From positions 1 to 32,011 of the forward strand of contig JANYJD010000099.1 in the NCBI GenBank assembly GCA_025358555.1: a stretch of 32,011 nucleotides of DNA. The letters run 5' to 3'. The position numbers and the translations under genes were made by a program. Within the stretch, counting starts at the first letter, position 1; every line of letters begins with the position of its first letter. This DNA is from Rhodoferax sp. Lineage in GTDB: Bacteria; Pseudomonadota; Gammaproteobacteria; Burkholderiales; Burkholderiaceae_C. Of the stretch, positions 1-8,294 are shown piece by piece. Under the pieces are notes generated by a model. The model was not told the origin of the DNA. It was given only the letters and a program-made list of their open reading frames with translations, and searched no databases.

Positions 1-67
1 CTTGGCTGCCTACTCTGACCGACTTGAATTGCGCCCCTCATTTAAAGCCACAGTGCCAGTACCCCAA

Positions 68-120
68 GTCATTCGAGATCGGGTCGCCTAATGCCATACG
101 CTCTTCATACGAAGAATGAC
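68..120. promoter_or_regulatory. Inverted repeat upstream of the cupin gene
   Basis: The 150 bases before the first gene hold no coding sequence that I can support. GTCATTC at 68-74 is matched by its reverse complement GAATGAC at 114-120. Inside lies a smaller palindrome, TCTTC-ATAC-GAAGA, at 102-115. These could be binding sites for a regulator, possibly the AraC-type protein at 2826-3818, but symmetric half-sites are not typical of AraC proteins. No convincing -35/-10 pair was found. An AAGG ribosome-binding sequence lies at 139-142, just before the ATG. Confidence 0.3.
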
Positions 121-150
121 ATAGAACAAAGTTAACACAAGGATCAAACC

Positions 151-597
151 ATGAAGAACCCGCCTGTCGCTGTCAGCCCCAATGAAGCAGAGTCAATCGT
201 CTCAGATTGGGTGGTTGGCAAGATTCTGTCTGAGCCCGCCATTACGGGCGTAAGTTCGATGAGCGCAGTGTCGATTTATTTTGACCCCGGCCAGGGGCAT
301 ACGCGTCACCGACACGCCGAAGCGGACCAGCTGATTTTCGTCATTTCGGGCGAAGCCGAGATGATGATTGAATTTACCGAAGGCCAACCAGAGTACCGTT
401 TAATTCGTGCGGGCGATCTGGTGACTATTCCCAAAAACGCTTTCCATTCAACAATGAACAACAACTGGGAACCCGTCAAAATTCTGGCGGTGTATTCACC
501 CGCAGGGGTAGAAAGCGGCATGCGCAGTGCAGCCAGCTTTAAAGTATTGGCTCCTGGCGTCGTTCCGGCGCGTCGAGACCCCCCCAAAGTAGCCTAG
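151..597 (+). CDS. Small cupin-domain protein
   Basis: This 148-residue protein consists almost entirely of one cupin beta-barrel. Cupin motif 1 is seen as H53-R-H55 followed by Q60 and a glycine six residues later; the position normally held by the metal-binding Glu is Gln. Motif 2 has P94, H99 and N103. A metal site with three His and a Gln is therefore likely. There is no signal peptide, so it should be cytoplasmic. Single-domain cupins serve as dioxygenases, isomerases, lyases or ligand sensors, and the sequence does not tell which. The ATG follows an AAGG sequence at 139-142. The gene lies 34 bases before a double CoA transferase gene in the same direction, so the two are probably co-transcribed. 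The fold is clear and the reaction unknown. Confidence 0.85.
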   Translation: MKNPPVAVSPNEAESIVSDWVVGKILSEPAITGVSSMSAVSIYFDPGQGHTRHRHAEADQLIFVISGEAEMMIEFTEGQPEYRLIRAGDLVTIPKNAFHSTMNNNWEPVKILAVYSPAGVESGMRSAASFKVLAPGVVPARRDPPKVA

Positions 598-631
598 GTG
601 CTGGATTGATGAAGACGATCGAGGTTTCGCG

Positions 632-2851
632 ATGTCGGGGGCGCTGACAGGTTTTCGCGTTCTTGATTTCGGGCAATACGTGGCGGGTCCTTTGGCCGCC
701 ATGCTGTTGTGCGAGCAAGGTGCCGAGGTGATACGGATTGACCCGCCAGGCGGACCCCGGGACCGGTCCGCCGCTGGTGCGATTTTTAATCGCGGTAAAA
801 AAAGCATAGTGCTGGATCTGAAAAATGAGGCCGACAAACACGTCGCCTTGCAGCTGGCCGATACCGCAGACCTTCTGATCGAAAATTTTCGGCCTGGCAA
901 ACTCGCCGCGCTTGGCCTGGGCTACGAGCCCCTCGCCCAGCGAAACCCACAACTGGTGTATTGCTCGATGCCAGGCTTTGCGCACGATGACCCGCGCGCC
1001 CAGCTCGCCGGTTGGGAGGCCATCATCGCGGCCGCCACTGATACTTACCGTCCCGCTTCGGGCAGCGATGCGCCTGCGCCCAAGTATTGGCACTTGCCGG
1101 TCGCCTCAAACTTTGCCGCGATGCTGGCTGCAACAGCTTGTGTCAATGCTTTGAACGCGCAGCAGCGCGATGGCCTGGGGCAGCAGGTCGAAGTGGCGCT
1201 GTTTGATGCGATGTTCACCGCCATTGGGGCCCGGGGAATGGAGCTGCCCTCAGGCGTGGATATGACGCTGGATTTCACCGGCTTCGGCGTGTACGAATGC
1301 CAAGATGGACGTCACGTGCATTTTGCGCCGGTTGCACCTCGCTTCATGGATTGGTTTGCAACGGCAGCGGGCGTCGGACGGTGGGCGGCTGAAGGACTGC
1401 TTGACCGCGCTGCGCTTTCGACAAGCCCTGAAAGCGCCTTGCGCTTGAGAACCAGGCTAACCGGGCTGTTTAAAACACGCACTGCACTGGCCTGGGAAAC
1501 CTTGGCCGACCAAGCCGGCGTGCCGTTGATAATGTGCAGGACCACCTCCGAGTGGTCTGACACAGGGCATGCGTTGACTTCGCAGTCCGTTGTGTCGATT
1601 GACGATTTTGAATATGGCACGATGAAGCAGCCTGGCATGCCGGTTCGACTGTCGGTCTCGAAAGAGCAGGTTCAGGGCGCAAGGCACAAGCTCGATGCGG
1701 ATCGGACGAGCATCGTTGCTGGCCTCCTGCAGCCGGGCACCCAGGTCTCGCGGCGCGCAGCGCTCAAAGTCGCCCAGCCGTGCACAGATCCTGCCTTAAA
1801 AGGGGTGCGCGTGCTGGATCTTACCCAGGTCTGGGCCGGGCCGACTGCGGCGCGTGCCTTGGCCGAGTTTGGCGCTGATGTCATCAAAATCAATAGTCCG
1901 CACGAACCCATCATGTCGCACTGCGATGTCAACCGCGGCAAACGAAGCATCTTGCTTGACCTTACAGTTTCAAAGGATCTGGATATTTTTTGGCAGCTGG
2001 TCGAATCCGCTGATGTCGTCATGCAAAACTTCAGACAGGGTGTGGCAGAGCGCTTGGGCATCGGCTATCAAGACCTCATCAAGATCAAACCCGAAATCAT
2101 CTACGCCTCGGTCAGTGCTTTTGGCTACGACGGCCCCTGGTGTGACCGGCGTGGCTACGAAGTGCAGGCACAGGCGGCTGCCGGGGCGCAGGCAGATTTC
2201 GGATGGCCTGGTCAACCCGCGCGGCTGCCCTACGAAATCAACGACTACGGCACAGGTGTGCTCACGGCCTTTGGGCTATCGCTGGCACTGCTGCATCACG
2301 CACGCACTGGCCGGGGGCAGCAAGTTGAAGCTGCGCTTGGGTACACCGCGACACTGCATCAGTCCCTGCGCTTTGCCCAACTGGCGCAACAAAATCACGA
2401 TTCCCCTGCATTCGCGGATTCCCTGGGCATGCATGCACTCTACCGCTTGTACCAAGCGCGTGACCAATGGTTTTTTCTTGCGTTCGAGCGCGCTTCGCTG
2501 CCGCGTCTTCAGCAGGTACTTGGTCTGCCATCGCTTGGCACGCTGTCTGATGCGGATCAGCAGGATTTGCTCGCACACACGTTCAGCAGCCAAGCGCTCG
2601 ACCATTGGGCAAACAAGCTGCAAGCCTGCGATGCTGGCATCCATCGCTTGACAACAGTGCAAGAATTGATGTCAGACCCGTGGGTTGTCCAGCATGGGCT
2701 CAGTCTGACTCGGGAACATGAAAAAATTGGCATGGTCAGAACCATCGGGCCTGTTGCCCGACTCTCTCGCACACCTTTGGCAGCGGGGCGCCCGGCGACG
2801 CCACCGGGTTCAGATCGAGCGGCGGTCATGCAAGCGTTGGCTGCACGCTAA
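632..2851 (+). CDS. Double-domain family III (CaiB/BaiF) CoA transferase
   Basis: At 739 residues this is about twice the usual 400 and contains two tandem CaiB/BaiF domains, roughly 1-360 and 385-725. Each begins with the characteristic VLDxxQxxAGP-type stretch and a later ENFRPG/QNFRQG motif. Family III enzymes transfer CoA between carboxylic acids through an aspartyl-CoA intermediate. Counting back from the conserved GxGQ turn, the second domain keeps this Asp at D538 (NDYGTG), whereas the first has S159 in that column. This suggests one active site, in the C-terminal half. The same architecture occurs in DddD-type proteins, but nothing here shows the same substrate. The gene follows the cupin gene by 34 bases, and its end overlaps the convergent AraC gene by 26 bases. 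The family assignment is firm and the substrate unknown. Confidence 0.92.
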   Translation: MSGALTGFRVLDFGQYVAGPLAAMLLCEQGAEVIRIDPPGGPRDRSAAGAIFNRGKKSIVLDLKNEADKHVALQLADTADLLIENFRPGKLAALGLGYEPLAQRNPQLVYCSMPGFAHDDPRAQLAGWEAIIAAATDTYRPASGSDAPAPKYWHLPVASNFAAMLAATACVNALNAQQRDGLGQQVEVALFDAMFTAIGARGMELPSGVDMTLDFTGFGVYECQDGRHVHFAPVAPRFMDWFATAAGVGRWAAEGLLDRAALSTSPESALRLRTRLTGLFKTRTALAWETLADQAGVPLIMCRTTSEWSDTGHALTSQSVVSIDDFEYGTMKQPGMPVRLSVSKEQVQGARHKLDADRTSIVAGLLQPGTQVSRRAALKVAQPCTDPALKGVRVLDLTQVWAGPTAARALAEFGADVIKINSPHEPIMSHCDVNRGKRSILLDLTVSKDLDIFWQLVESADVVMQNFRQGVAERLGIGYQDLIKIKPEIIYASVSAFGYDGPWCDRRGYEVQAQAAAGAQADFGWPGQPARLPYEINDYGTGVLTAFGLSLALLHHARTGRGQQVEAALGYTATLHQSLRFAQLAQQNHDSPAFADSLGMHALYRLYQARDQWFFLAFERASLPRLQQVLGLPSLGTLSDADQQDLLAHTFSSQALDHWANKLQACDAGIHRLTTVQELMSDPWVVQHGLSLTREHEKIGMVRTIGPVARLSRTPLAAGRPATPPGSDRAAVMQALAAR

Positions 2852-3818
2852 AAGAGGCGGAGGCAAGTTGGCCGGCCGTGCTTCTTGCGTGACGGTACGC
2901 TTTGGGCGACAGGCCAACTTTCTTTTTAAACGCTGTTGCAAAGTGGCTCTGGCTTGAAAATCCTGTTTCCAGGGCTACCTCGGCGATCGGCAATTCAGTC
3001 TCGGCTAGCACGCGCGCGGCCTTCGCGATTCTGCGCTCAAACAAGTACTGATGCGGCGAAGTGGCATGATGCCTTTGAAACAAACGCTTCAAGCCAGACA
3101 CACTCATATTCGCCTGGCTGGCAATCACCTCAAGCGAAAGGTCTTCTCCCAGCGAACGATCAATGAAATCCTGTACCCGTGCCATGCTTGAGCGAAAATT
3201 TTCATAACAGGGCGAGGTGGGTTGATCTTGCGCTGTATTGAACGAGTGGGCTTTAAGCAGCTGCGTGGCGAGTGTCCAGGCCAAGGTGTCCACAAAGGCG
3301 GGTGTGGTCACCGGCGTTGGGTGCTGCAAGGCCTCTAAAATCGCCAAGGCCAGTTGCTCCAACAAAGGATCCGTCGCACCCAGACGAATCGCAACATTGA
3401 CCTGAGTCCGCCCAAACACGTTCTTGTTCACCGCTTCGACCAGCTCTTTTTTCAAATAGAGCATCAGCATTTCTGACGAGCCCCGTCGATTCCATTGCGA
3501 AGACTCGTCAGCTGGAATAATCAAGAACTGCCGCGGCGAGAGTGTGGCTTCTTGTGCCACCGGATTTGCGGCGACGCTCACCCGCAATTGAGCAGGCCCA
3601 CGCAAACAAAATCCGATGCAGTAGTGGCCAGTGGGGTTGAGCGTGCCAGACCAACTGTTGACGGTTGCAACGGCCGCATACAAATTTGGCCAGCCGCGGC
3701 CTTCGCTCTGAACAATCAGTTTATTTTGATTCCAGCGTTCGATGCTGTGCGTTTGCTGCACATCAAACTCGTGTTCAAGCGTTTCAGTTGGCACGGTGGA
3801 AGAGTAGGGTGTTTGCAT
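2826..3818 (-). CDS. AraC-family transcriptional regulator
   Basis: This 330-residue cytoplasmic protein has a C-terminal AraC/XylS DNA-binding domain at about 210-310. Two helix-turn-helix units are visible, one around LSLEVIASQANMS and a second around IAEVALETGFSSQSHFATAFKK, ending in the typical GLSPKAYR. The N-terminal 200 residues resemble the sensor domain of AraC activators that respond to small organic molecules, with an FLIIPADE stretch typical of their cupin-like fold. It is convergent with the double CoA transferase, overlapping it by 26 bases, and divergent from the amidase remnant. It may control the cupin/CoA transferase pair or, formerly, the amidase. The ATG at 3818 has no strong ribosome-binding sequence, so the exact start is less certain than the function. 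Confidence 0.9.
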   Translation of the reverse strand: MQTPYSSTVPTETLEHEFDVQQTHSIERWNQNKLIVQSEGRGWPNLYAAVATVNSWSGTLNPTGHYCIGFCLRGPAQLRVSVAANPVAQEATLSPRQFLIIPADESSQWNRRGSSEMLMLYLKKELVEAVNKNVFGRTQVNVAIRLGATDPLLEQLALAILEALQHPTPVTTPAFVDTLAWTLATQLLKAHSFNTAQDQPTSPCYENFRSSMARVQDFIDRSLGEDLSLEVIASQANMSVSGLKRLFQRHHATSPHQYLFERRIAKAARVLAETELPIAEVALETGFSSQSHFATAFKKKVGLSPKAYRHARSTAGQLASASFSVQPTLA

Positions 3819-3960
3819 AGCCAGTCATAGGCAGACGTATAGGATTCAGCCGTTAAAATCAACGCATCCTTTTCGGCAGCGCTTGGTTGACCCGGACTTG
3901 ACACGGTTTGCCTTGCCGCCGATTGTCGTCTATCGAATCATGGGGCTGCGAAGTGTACGC

Positions 3961-4785
3961 ATGAACAATGAATTCGCATACAAAAGTGCCCTGGAACTGT
4001 CTCGCGCCGTCGCCTGCCGACAGGTCTCCCCGGTCGAGCTGACATGCGGCGCTGCTGTTGTCAGTCATCAGCGGCTACGACCGCCGCGATCCATTTTCGG
4101 TGGCCGGGCCAGTGCCGATTACCTCGGCGTTTGCGACAGGCCGGTCAAAGGCATGCGCATTGCATGGAGCCGCGCCCTGGGCTATGCGCGCCCCGATCCA
4201 GAGGTTGCGCAGATCGCCGAACGCGCTGCACGCGTGTTCGCGGACTTGGGGTGCGACGTGGTCGAAATTGACAATGTCATGGACGCAGACCCGGTGGACA
4301 TGTGGACCTCCGAGTTTTACGCGGGCGTGGGCGTGCGGCTCAAAAAGCAGTTGGCCGAACAACGCGAACTGCTGGACCCCGCAGTGGCCGAGATGCTCAA
4401 GGACGCGCTGGCGCAAAGTTCTGAGGCTTACTACACCCAGGGGTTTCGCCGTTATGAGCTGCGAGACAAAATGCGGATCCTTTTTGAGCAATTCGATTTG
4501 CTGCTCACACCGGCCTTGCCGTGTGCCGCGTTTGATGTGGGCCTGAACACGCCGCCCCAGCTGCCAGGCCGCAACATCGTGGACTGGGTCTACTACACCT
4601 ACCCCTTCAACCTGACCGGCCAGCCAGCCGCCTCGATTCCCGCCGGTTATATTCCCGCAAGCTTGACCCGCGCTGGCTTGCCTGTGGGTTTGCAGATGGT
4701 GGCCAGAAGTCACTGTGAAGCCGATATTTTTCGCGCAGCGGCGGCGTTTGAGGCGGTTCAGCCTTGGATGCTACATTATAAATAG
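3961..4785 (+). pseudogene. Amidase (amidase-signature family) remnant with internal deletion and frameshift
   Basis: The first 28 residues from the ATG at 3961 match the N-terminus of amidase-signature enzymes (ALELSRAV...SPVELT). From about 4117 to the stop the sequence matches their C-terminal part (PVKGMRIAWS, DLLLTPALP, YPFNLTGQPAASIP, GLPVGLQMVA). Between 4052 and 4116 the homologous reading is in another frame (LLLSVISGYDRRDP). An out-of-frame deletion at about 4042-4052 thus joined the start to the later part, and a one-base loss at about 4115-4117 restored the original frame. The whole Lys-Ser-Ser catalytic region, with its Gly/Ser-rich signature, is missing, roughly 190-200 residues. 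An open frame of 274 codons persists (301 if read from 3883), but the product cannot be an active amidase. Confidence 0.85.
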
Positions 4786-4826
4786 CTAACTATGCATGCT
4801 AAAAAAGGGCTAGAGGCGTATTTTAT
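4781..4826. repeat. AT-rich dispersed repeat, copy 1
   Basis: The stretch beginning ATAGCTAACTATGCATGCT at 4782-4800 matches 17 of 19 bases at 30416-30434. The similarity continues more weakly over the next 25 bases (GGCT..AG..C.T.TTTTAT). The copy contains the stop codon of the amidase remnant and part of the yebC terminator. It resembles short intergenic repeats that I associate with Comamonadaceae genomes, which is recollection and not a search result. Confidence 0.5.
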
Positions 4827-4837
4827 GCCCCCAGCCC
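4801..4837 (-). terminator. Rho-independent terminator of the yebC-like gene
   Basis: Read on the minus strand, GGGCTGGGGGC (4837 down to 4827) can pair with GCCTCTAGCCC (4817 down to 4807). This gives an 11-bp stem with two G-U pairs and a 9-base loop, immediately followed by six T (4806-4801). The stem begins inside the last codons of the yebC-like gene, so its stop codon lies in the loop. On the plus strand no T tract follows, so it should act only on minus-strand transcription. Confidence 0.8.
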
Positions 4838-5545
4838 GGCAAAAACGTTCTGCACATCGTCATTGCCGTCAATCGCGGCCAGGAAGGCTTCGACTTCTTC
4901 CAGGTGTTCCGCGCTGAGGGACGCGGGGTTGACGGGGTTTTTGCATTTGTAACCCAGCTTGGCAGACAGCACCTTGAAGCCGTGGGCGGGCAGCGCGCGG
5001 CTGACGATGTCAAGATCAGTGGCGTCGGTCAGGAAGGTCGTGGTGCCCTCCCATTCGTCATCTCCACCGGGCTCAAAGTCTTGCGCACCGGCTTCTATGG
5101 CGGCGACTTCTGGGTCAGCGTCCTTGGCGGTGGGCTCGGCTTCAATCATGCCCACATGGTCAAAGTCCCAAGACACGGAGCCGGATGTGCCCAGTTGTCC
5201 CTTGCGAAACAGCACGCGCATCTCCGGCGCTGTGCGGTTGACGTTGTCGGTCAGGCATTCGACCATCACGGGCACGCGGTGCGGTGCAAAGCCTTCGTAG
5301 ATGACATGTTCAAAATGCACGGCCTCACCCGTCAGGCCAGCGCCTTTCTTGATTGCGCGCTCCAGCGTTTCCTTGGGCATCGAGACCTTGCGGGCCTGCT
5401 CCACCACCAGGCGCAGGCGCGAGTTGGAGGCCGGGTCGGCCCCGCCGCGCGCCGCGATCATGATGTCTTTGGCCAGGCGGCCAAACAGTTTGCCCTTGGC
5501 GTTTGCGGCCAGTTCTTTGCCTTTTGCTTTCCACTGTGCGCCCAT
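4823..5545 (-). CDS. YebC/PmpR (TACO1) family protein, YeeN-like
   Basis: This 240-residue protein is of the YebC/PmpR family, cytoplasmic proteins described as transcription regulators and, more recently, as ribosome-associated factors helping translation of difficult sequences. Recognisable stretches are [53 protein letters not shown] and [11 protein letters not shown]. The N-terminus starts MGAQWKAKG, without the MAGHSKW start of classical YebC, which places it in the YeeN-like branch; the length also fits. The ATG at 5545 is preceded by AAGGA at proper distance, so this start is preferred over one 18 codons upstream. It stands alone, ends in an intrinsic terminator, and is probably a housekeeping gene bordering the catabolic region. 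Confidence 0.93.
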   Translation of the reverse strand: MGAQWKAKGKELAANAKGKLFGRLAKDIMIAARGGADPASNSRLRLVVEQARKVSMPKETLERAIKKGAGLTGEAVHFEHVIYEGFAPHRVPVMVECLTDNVNRTAPEMRVLFRKGQLGTSGSVSWDFDHVGMIEAEPTAKDADPEVAAIEAGAQDFEPGGDDEWEGTTTFLTDATDLDIVSRALPAHGFKVLSAKLGYKCKNPVNPASLSAEHLEEVEAFLAAIDGNDDVQNVFAGLGA

Positions 5546-5691
5546 GTTGGATGTTCCTTGGTGTCTTGGTTTGTTTTGGTGGGGGTGGCCAGCCTGCATT
5601 GTGCCGCTCCTGCCTGACGGAGCCCGCCCAATGCGCCGCGTGGCAAGAGGCTAAGTGAAAACCCTAATATACTCACAAGTAAGTTAAAACT

Positions 5692-5729
5692 ACCATAGAG
5701 AATTAAAAATAGCTTTTGCGTACTATGGT
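5692..5729. promoter_or_regulatory. Inverted repeat in the yebC-monooxygenase divergent intergenic region
   Basis: The 233-base gap 5546-5778 separates two divergent genes and must contain both promoters. ACCATAG at 5692-5698 is repeated in inverse as CTATGGT at 5723-5729, with an AT-rich 24-base spacer (GAATTAAAAATAGC and so on). It may be an operator for the long operon beginning at 5779, or a decayed copy of the AT-rich dispersed repeat seen at 4781 and 30416. No clear -35/-10 pair was found, and the start at 5779 lacks a strong ribosome-binding sequence. Confidence 0.3.
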
Positions 5730-5778
5730 GCTTTGGCGGTGCCACAGGCTTACTGAAAGACATCACTGCGGCCATTGA

Positions 5779-7467
5779 ATGAATTTGACAAAAACTGAAA
5801 CCTTGATGGCTGCTGCCACACGCACCGCCGGCCCAGTCAGCGCCGCGGCAGATTCCGTGGTGGACGCGGTGGTCGTCGGCGCCGGTTTTGGCGGCCTGTA
5901 CACCCTGTACCGCCTGCGCCAGCTCGGTTTCTCGGTGCGGGCGTTTGAACGCGGCCAGGACGTGGGCGGGGTCTGGTACTGGAACCGTTATCCTGGCGCG
6001 CGCTGCGATGTTGAGAGCATGCAGTATTCGTTTTCGTTTGACGAGGCGCTGCAGCAGGAGTGGCGCTGGGGCGAGCGCTTTGCGCCGCAGCCTGAGATTT
6101 TGGCCTACGCCCGGCACGTGGCGGACCGGTTTGACCTGCGCCGCCATATTGCATTTGGCGCCGGAGTCACGGCGCTGCATTACGAAGACGCCAGTGCGCT
6201 GTGGCACGTGCAGACCGATGCGGGTGAGCAGCTAAAAGCGCGCTTTTGCATCATGGCCACCGGCTGCCTGTCCACCGCGCGCATGCCGGCCATTGCCGGG
6301 CTGGATTCGTTCGCCGGCAAGAGCTATCACACCGGCCACTGGCCGCACGAAGGGGTTGACTTTGCCGGGCAGCGTGTGGGCGTGATTGGCACCGGGTCGT
6401 CTGGCATTCAGGCCATCCCGATGCTGGCGCAGCAGGCCAAAGAGCTGGTGGTGTTCCAGCGCACGCCCAACTTCAGCATCCCCGCGCGCAACGTGCCCAT
6501 GGACGATGCGTATGAGCGTTCGTGGAAGGACAACTACGCGGCCCTGCGCCAGCGAGCGCGCGATGACACCACATCGGGAACGGTCTACGAGAAGAGCACT
6601 TGCAAGGCGCATGAGGTAGACCCGGCGTCGCGCCAGAGGGAATATGAGCGGCGCTGGGGCACCGGTGGCGTGAACTTCATGCACTCTTTCAATGACCTGA
6701 TGCTGGACGCCAAGTCCAACATCACGGCGGCGGATTTTGTGCGTGACCAGATTCGCGCCACAGTGCGCACGCCCGAGGTGGCTGCACTGTTGACGCCGAA
6801 AGATCATCCGATCGGTTCCAAGCGGATTTGCGTGGACACCGACTACTTTGCCACCTACAACCGCGACAACGTCACGCTGGTGGATGTGCGCCAGGACGCC
6901 ATTGAATGCATTACGCCGACTGGCGTGCAAACCAAGAGCACGCACTACGCGCTGGACAGCATCGTGTTTGCCACCGGCTATGACGCCATGACCGGCTCGC
7001 TTTTGAAGATCGACATCCGTGGCCGTGCAGGCGAGCCGCTAAGCCAAGCCTGGGAGGCCGGGCCACGCAGCTACCTGGGGCTGATGGTGGCGGGCTTTCC
7101 AAATCTGTTCACCGTCACCGGGCCGGGCAGCCCGTCGGTGCTGGCGAACATGATCTTCGCCATTGAGCAGCATGTGGACTGGATTGCCGAGTGCCTGCGT
7201 GTGCTGCGCGAAAAAGGTGCGCACAGCATCGAAGCCCAGTCCGAAGCACAAGACCAGTGGGTTGCGCACGTGAATGAAGTGGCTTCCCGCACCCTGTTTC
7301 CGCAGGCCAATTCCTGGTACGTCGGGGCCAACATCCCCGGCAAACCGCGCGTCTTCATGCCCTATGCGGGCGGCGTGGTGCCATACCGGCGCAAATGTGA
7401 AGAGGTGGCCGCCAATGGCTATGAAGGCTTTCAACTGGGCTCGCTAAATACAACTACCCATGAATAA
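5779..7467 (+). CDS. Baeyer-Villiger-type flavin monooxygenase (CHMO-like)
   Basis: This 562-residue cytoplasmic enzyme has the hallmarks of type I Baeyer-Villiger monooxygenases. They are a GxGxxG FAD site at 34-39 (GAGFGG), the fingerprint FxGxxxHxxxWP at 178-189 (FAGKSYHTGHWP), and a second GxGxxG for NADPH at about 204 (GTGSSG). The VGGVWYWNRYPGARCD stretch is typical of cyclohexanone and phenylacetone monooxygenases. Such enzymes insert oxygen next to a ketone, giving an ester or lactone. The gene opens a long same-strand run and overlaps the next gene by 8 bases. With two SDRs and an esterase nearby, oxidation of an alcohol to a ketone, oxygen insertion and ester hydrolysis is a plausible sequence. 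The ketone is unknown. A downstream ATG at 5806 is an alternative start. Confidence 0.93.
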   Translation: MNLTKTETLMAAATRTAGPVSAAADSVVDAVVVGAGFGGLYTLYRLRQLGFSVRAFERGQDVGGVWYWNRYPGARCDVESMQYSFSFDEALQQEWRWGERFAPQPEILAYARHVADRFDLRRHIAFGAGVTALHYEDASALWHVQTDAGEQLKARFCIMATGCLSTARMPAIAGLDSFAGKSYHTGHWPHEGVDFAGQRVGVIGTGSSGIQAIPMLAQQAKELVVFQRTPNFSIPARNVPMDDAYERSWKDNYAALRQRARDDTTSGTVYEKSTCKAHEVDPASRQREYERRWGTGGVNFMHSFNDLMLDAKSNITAADFVRDQIRATVRTPEVAALLTPKDHPIGSKRICVDTDYFATYNRDNVTLVDVRQDAIECITPTGVQTKSTHYALDSIVFATGYDAMTGSLLKIDIRGRAGEPLSQAWEAGPRSYLGLMVAGFPNLFTVTGPGSPSVLANMIFAIEQHVDWIAECLRVLREKGAHSIEAQSEAQDQWVAHVNEVASRTLFPQANSWYVGANIPGKPRVFMPYAGGVVPYRRKCEEVAANGYEGFQLGSLNTTTHE

Positions 7468-8293
7468 CAACACCACAAAAGACACATCAGGCCTGGCAGG
7501 GCGCGTTTGCGTGGTCACTGGCGCGGGCAGCGGCATTGGGCGCGGCATTGCGCTGGCTTTGGCCAAGGAGGGCGGGCGCATTGCTGTGCTGGACCTGAAC
7601 GCCGAGGGCGCAAAGGCGACGGTCGCTGAAATCAAAGTCCGTGGCGGCGAGGCTGCGGCATTCACCTGCGACACTTCAGATTCCGCAAGCGTGGCCAATG
7701 CCGCCGCGCAAAGTGCCGCCGCCTTGGGGCTGTGCGATGTGCTGGTGAACAACGCCGGCATCCTGCGCCCTGGCGCGCTGGATGTGCTCACGCTGGACGA
7801 GTGGAACAAAGTGCTGTCGGTCAACCTCACAGGCTACTTTTTGTGCGCTCAGACATTTGGCCGGCAGATGCGCAGCAAATCGGCGGACCAGGCTGGTGGC
7901 GCGCTGGTTCACATTGCGTCTATCGCGGCCGAGCACGTCACGGCCATGGCCGGGGCTTACAGCGTTGCCAAGGCGGGCGTTGAGATGCTGTCGCGCCAGT
8001 TAGCGGTGGAGTGGGGGCCGCATGGCATCCGCAGCAACGCGGTGCACCCGGGCATGATCTTGACGCCCATGTCGCAGGCCTTTTATGACCAGCCTGGCGT
8101 GACAGAGCGGCGCAGTCAGGCGGTGCCCGCCGGGCGCATCGGCGTGCCCGAAGACATTGCCCAGGCGGTGGTGTTTTTGGCCAGTGACCGCTCGGCTTAC
8201 ATCAGTGGCCAGTCGTTGACGGTGGATGGTGGATTTACCCGAATGATGTTGGGCCTGATCCCGCGCGCTGGCTACGAAGGCAAGGCACCGTGA
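7460..8293 (+). CDS. Short-chain dehydrogenase/reductase (SDR)
   Basis: This 277-residue NAD(P)-dependent oxidoreductase of the classical SDR family carries TGxxxGIG at 20-27 (TGAGSGIG), an NNAG motif near 95, a catalytic Ser in HIASIA and Y167-x3-K171 (YSVAK), so the catalytic set is complete. The C-terminal VDGGF is typical of FabG-like SDRs. An Asp after the second beta strand (VLDLN) suggests preference for NAD(H) over NADP(H). Such an enzyme would interconvert an alcohol and a ketone, which fits a position between two flavin monooxygenases: it could make the ketone used by the Baeyer-Villiger enzyme. It overlaps the preceding gene by 8 bases and is one base from the next, so translation is probably coupled. 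Confidence 0.93.
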   Translation: MNNNTTKDTSGLAGRVCVVTGAGSGIGRGIALALAKEGGRIAVLDLNAEGAKATVAEIKVRGGEAAAFTCDTSDSASVANAAAQSAAALGLCDVLVNNAGILRPGALDVLTLDEWNKVLSVNLTGYFLCAQTFGRQMRSKSADQAGGALVHIASIAAEHVTAMAGAYSVAKAGVEMLSRQLAVEWGPHGIRSNAVHPGMILTPMSQAFYDQPGVTERRSQAVPAGRIGVPEDIAQAVVFLASDRSAYISGQSLTVDGGFTRMMLGLIPRAGYEGKAP

Positions 8294-8294
8294 C

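Noticed and set aside
151-2851. DMSP catabolism locus (a DddD-type CoA transferase with a cupin lyase)
   Set aside because: Double-domain architecture and a cupin neighbour are suggestive, but the cupin lacks features I could tie to Ddd lyases, the protein is about 100 residues shorter than DddD, and no BCCT transporter or other ddd gene is present.
4904-5617. A 237-codon plus-strand open frame opposite the yebC-like gene
   Set aside because: The minus-strand product is an unmistakable YebC/YeeN protein with ribosome-binding site and terminator; the plus frame has neither.
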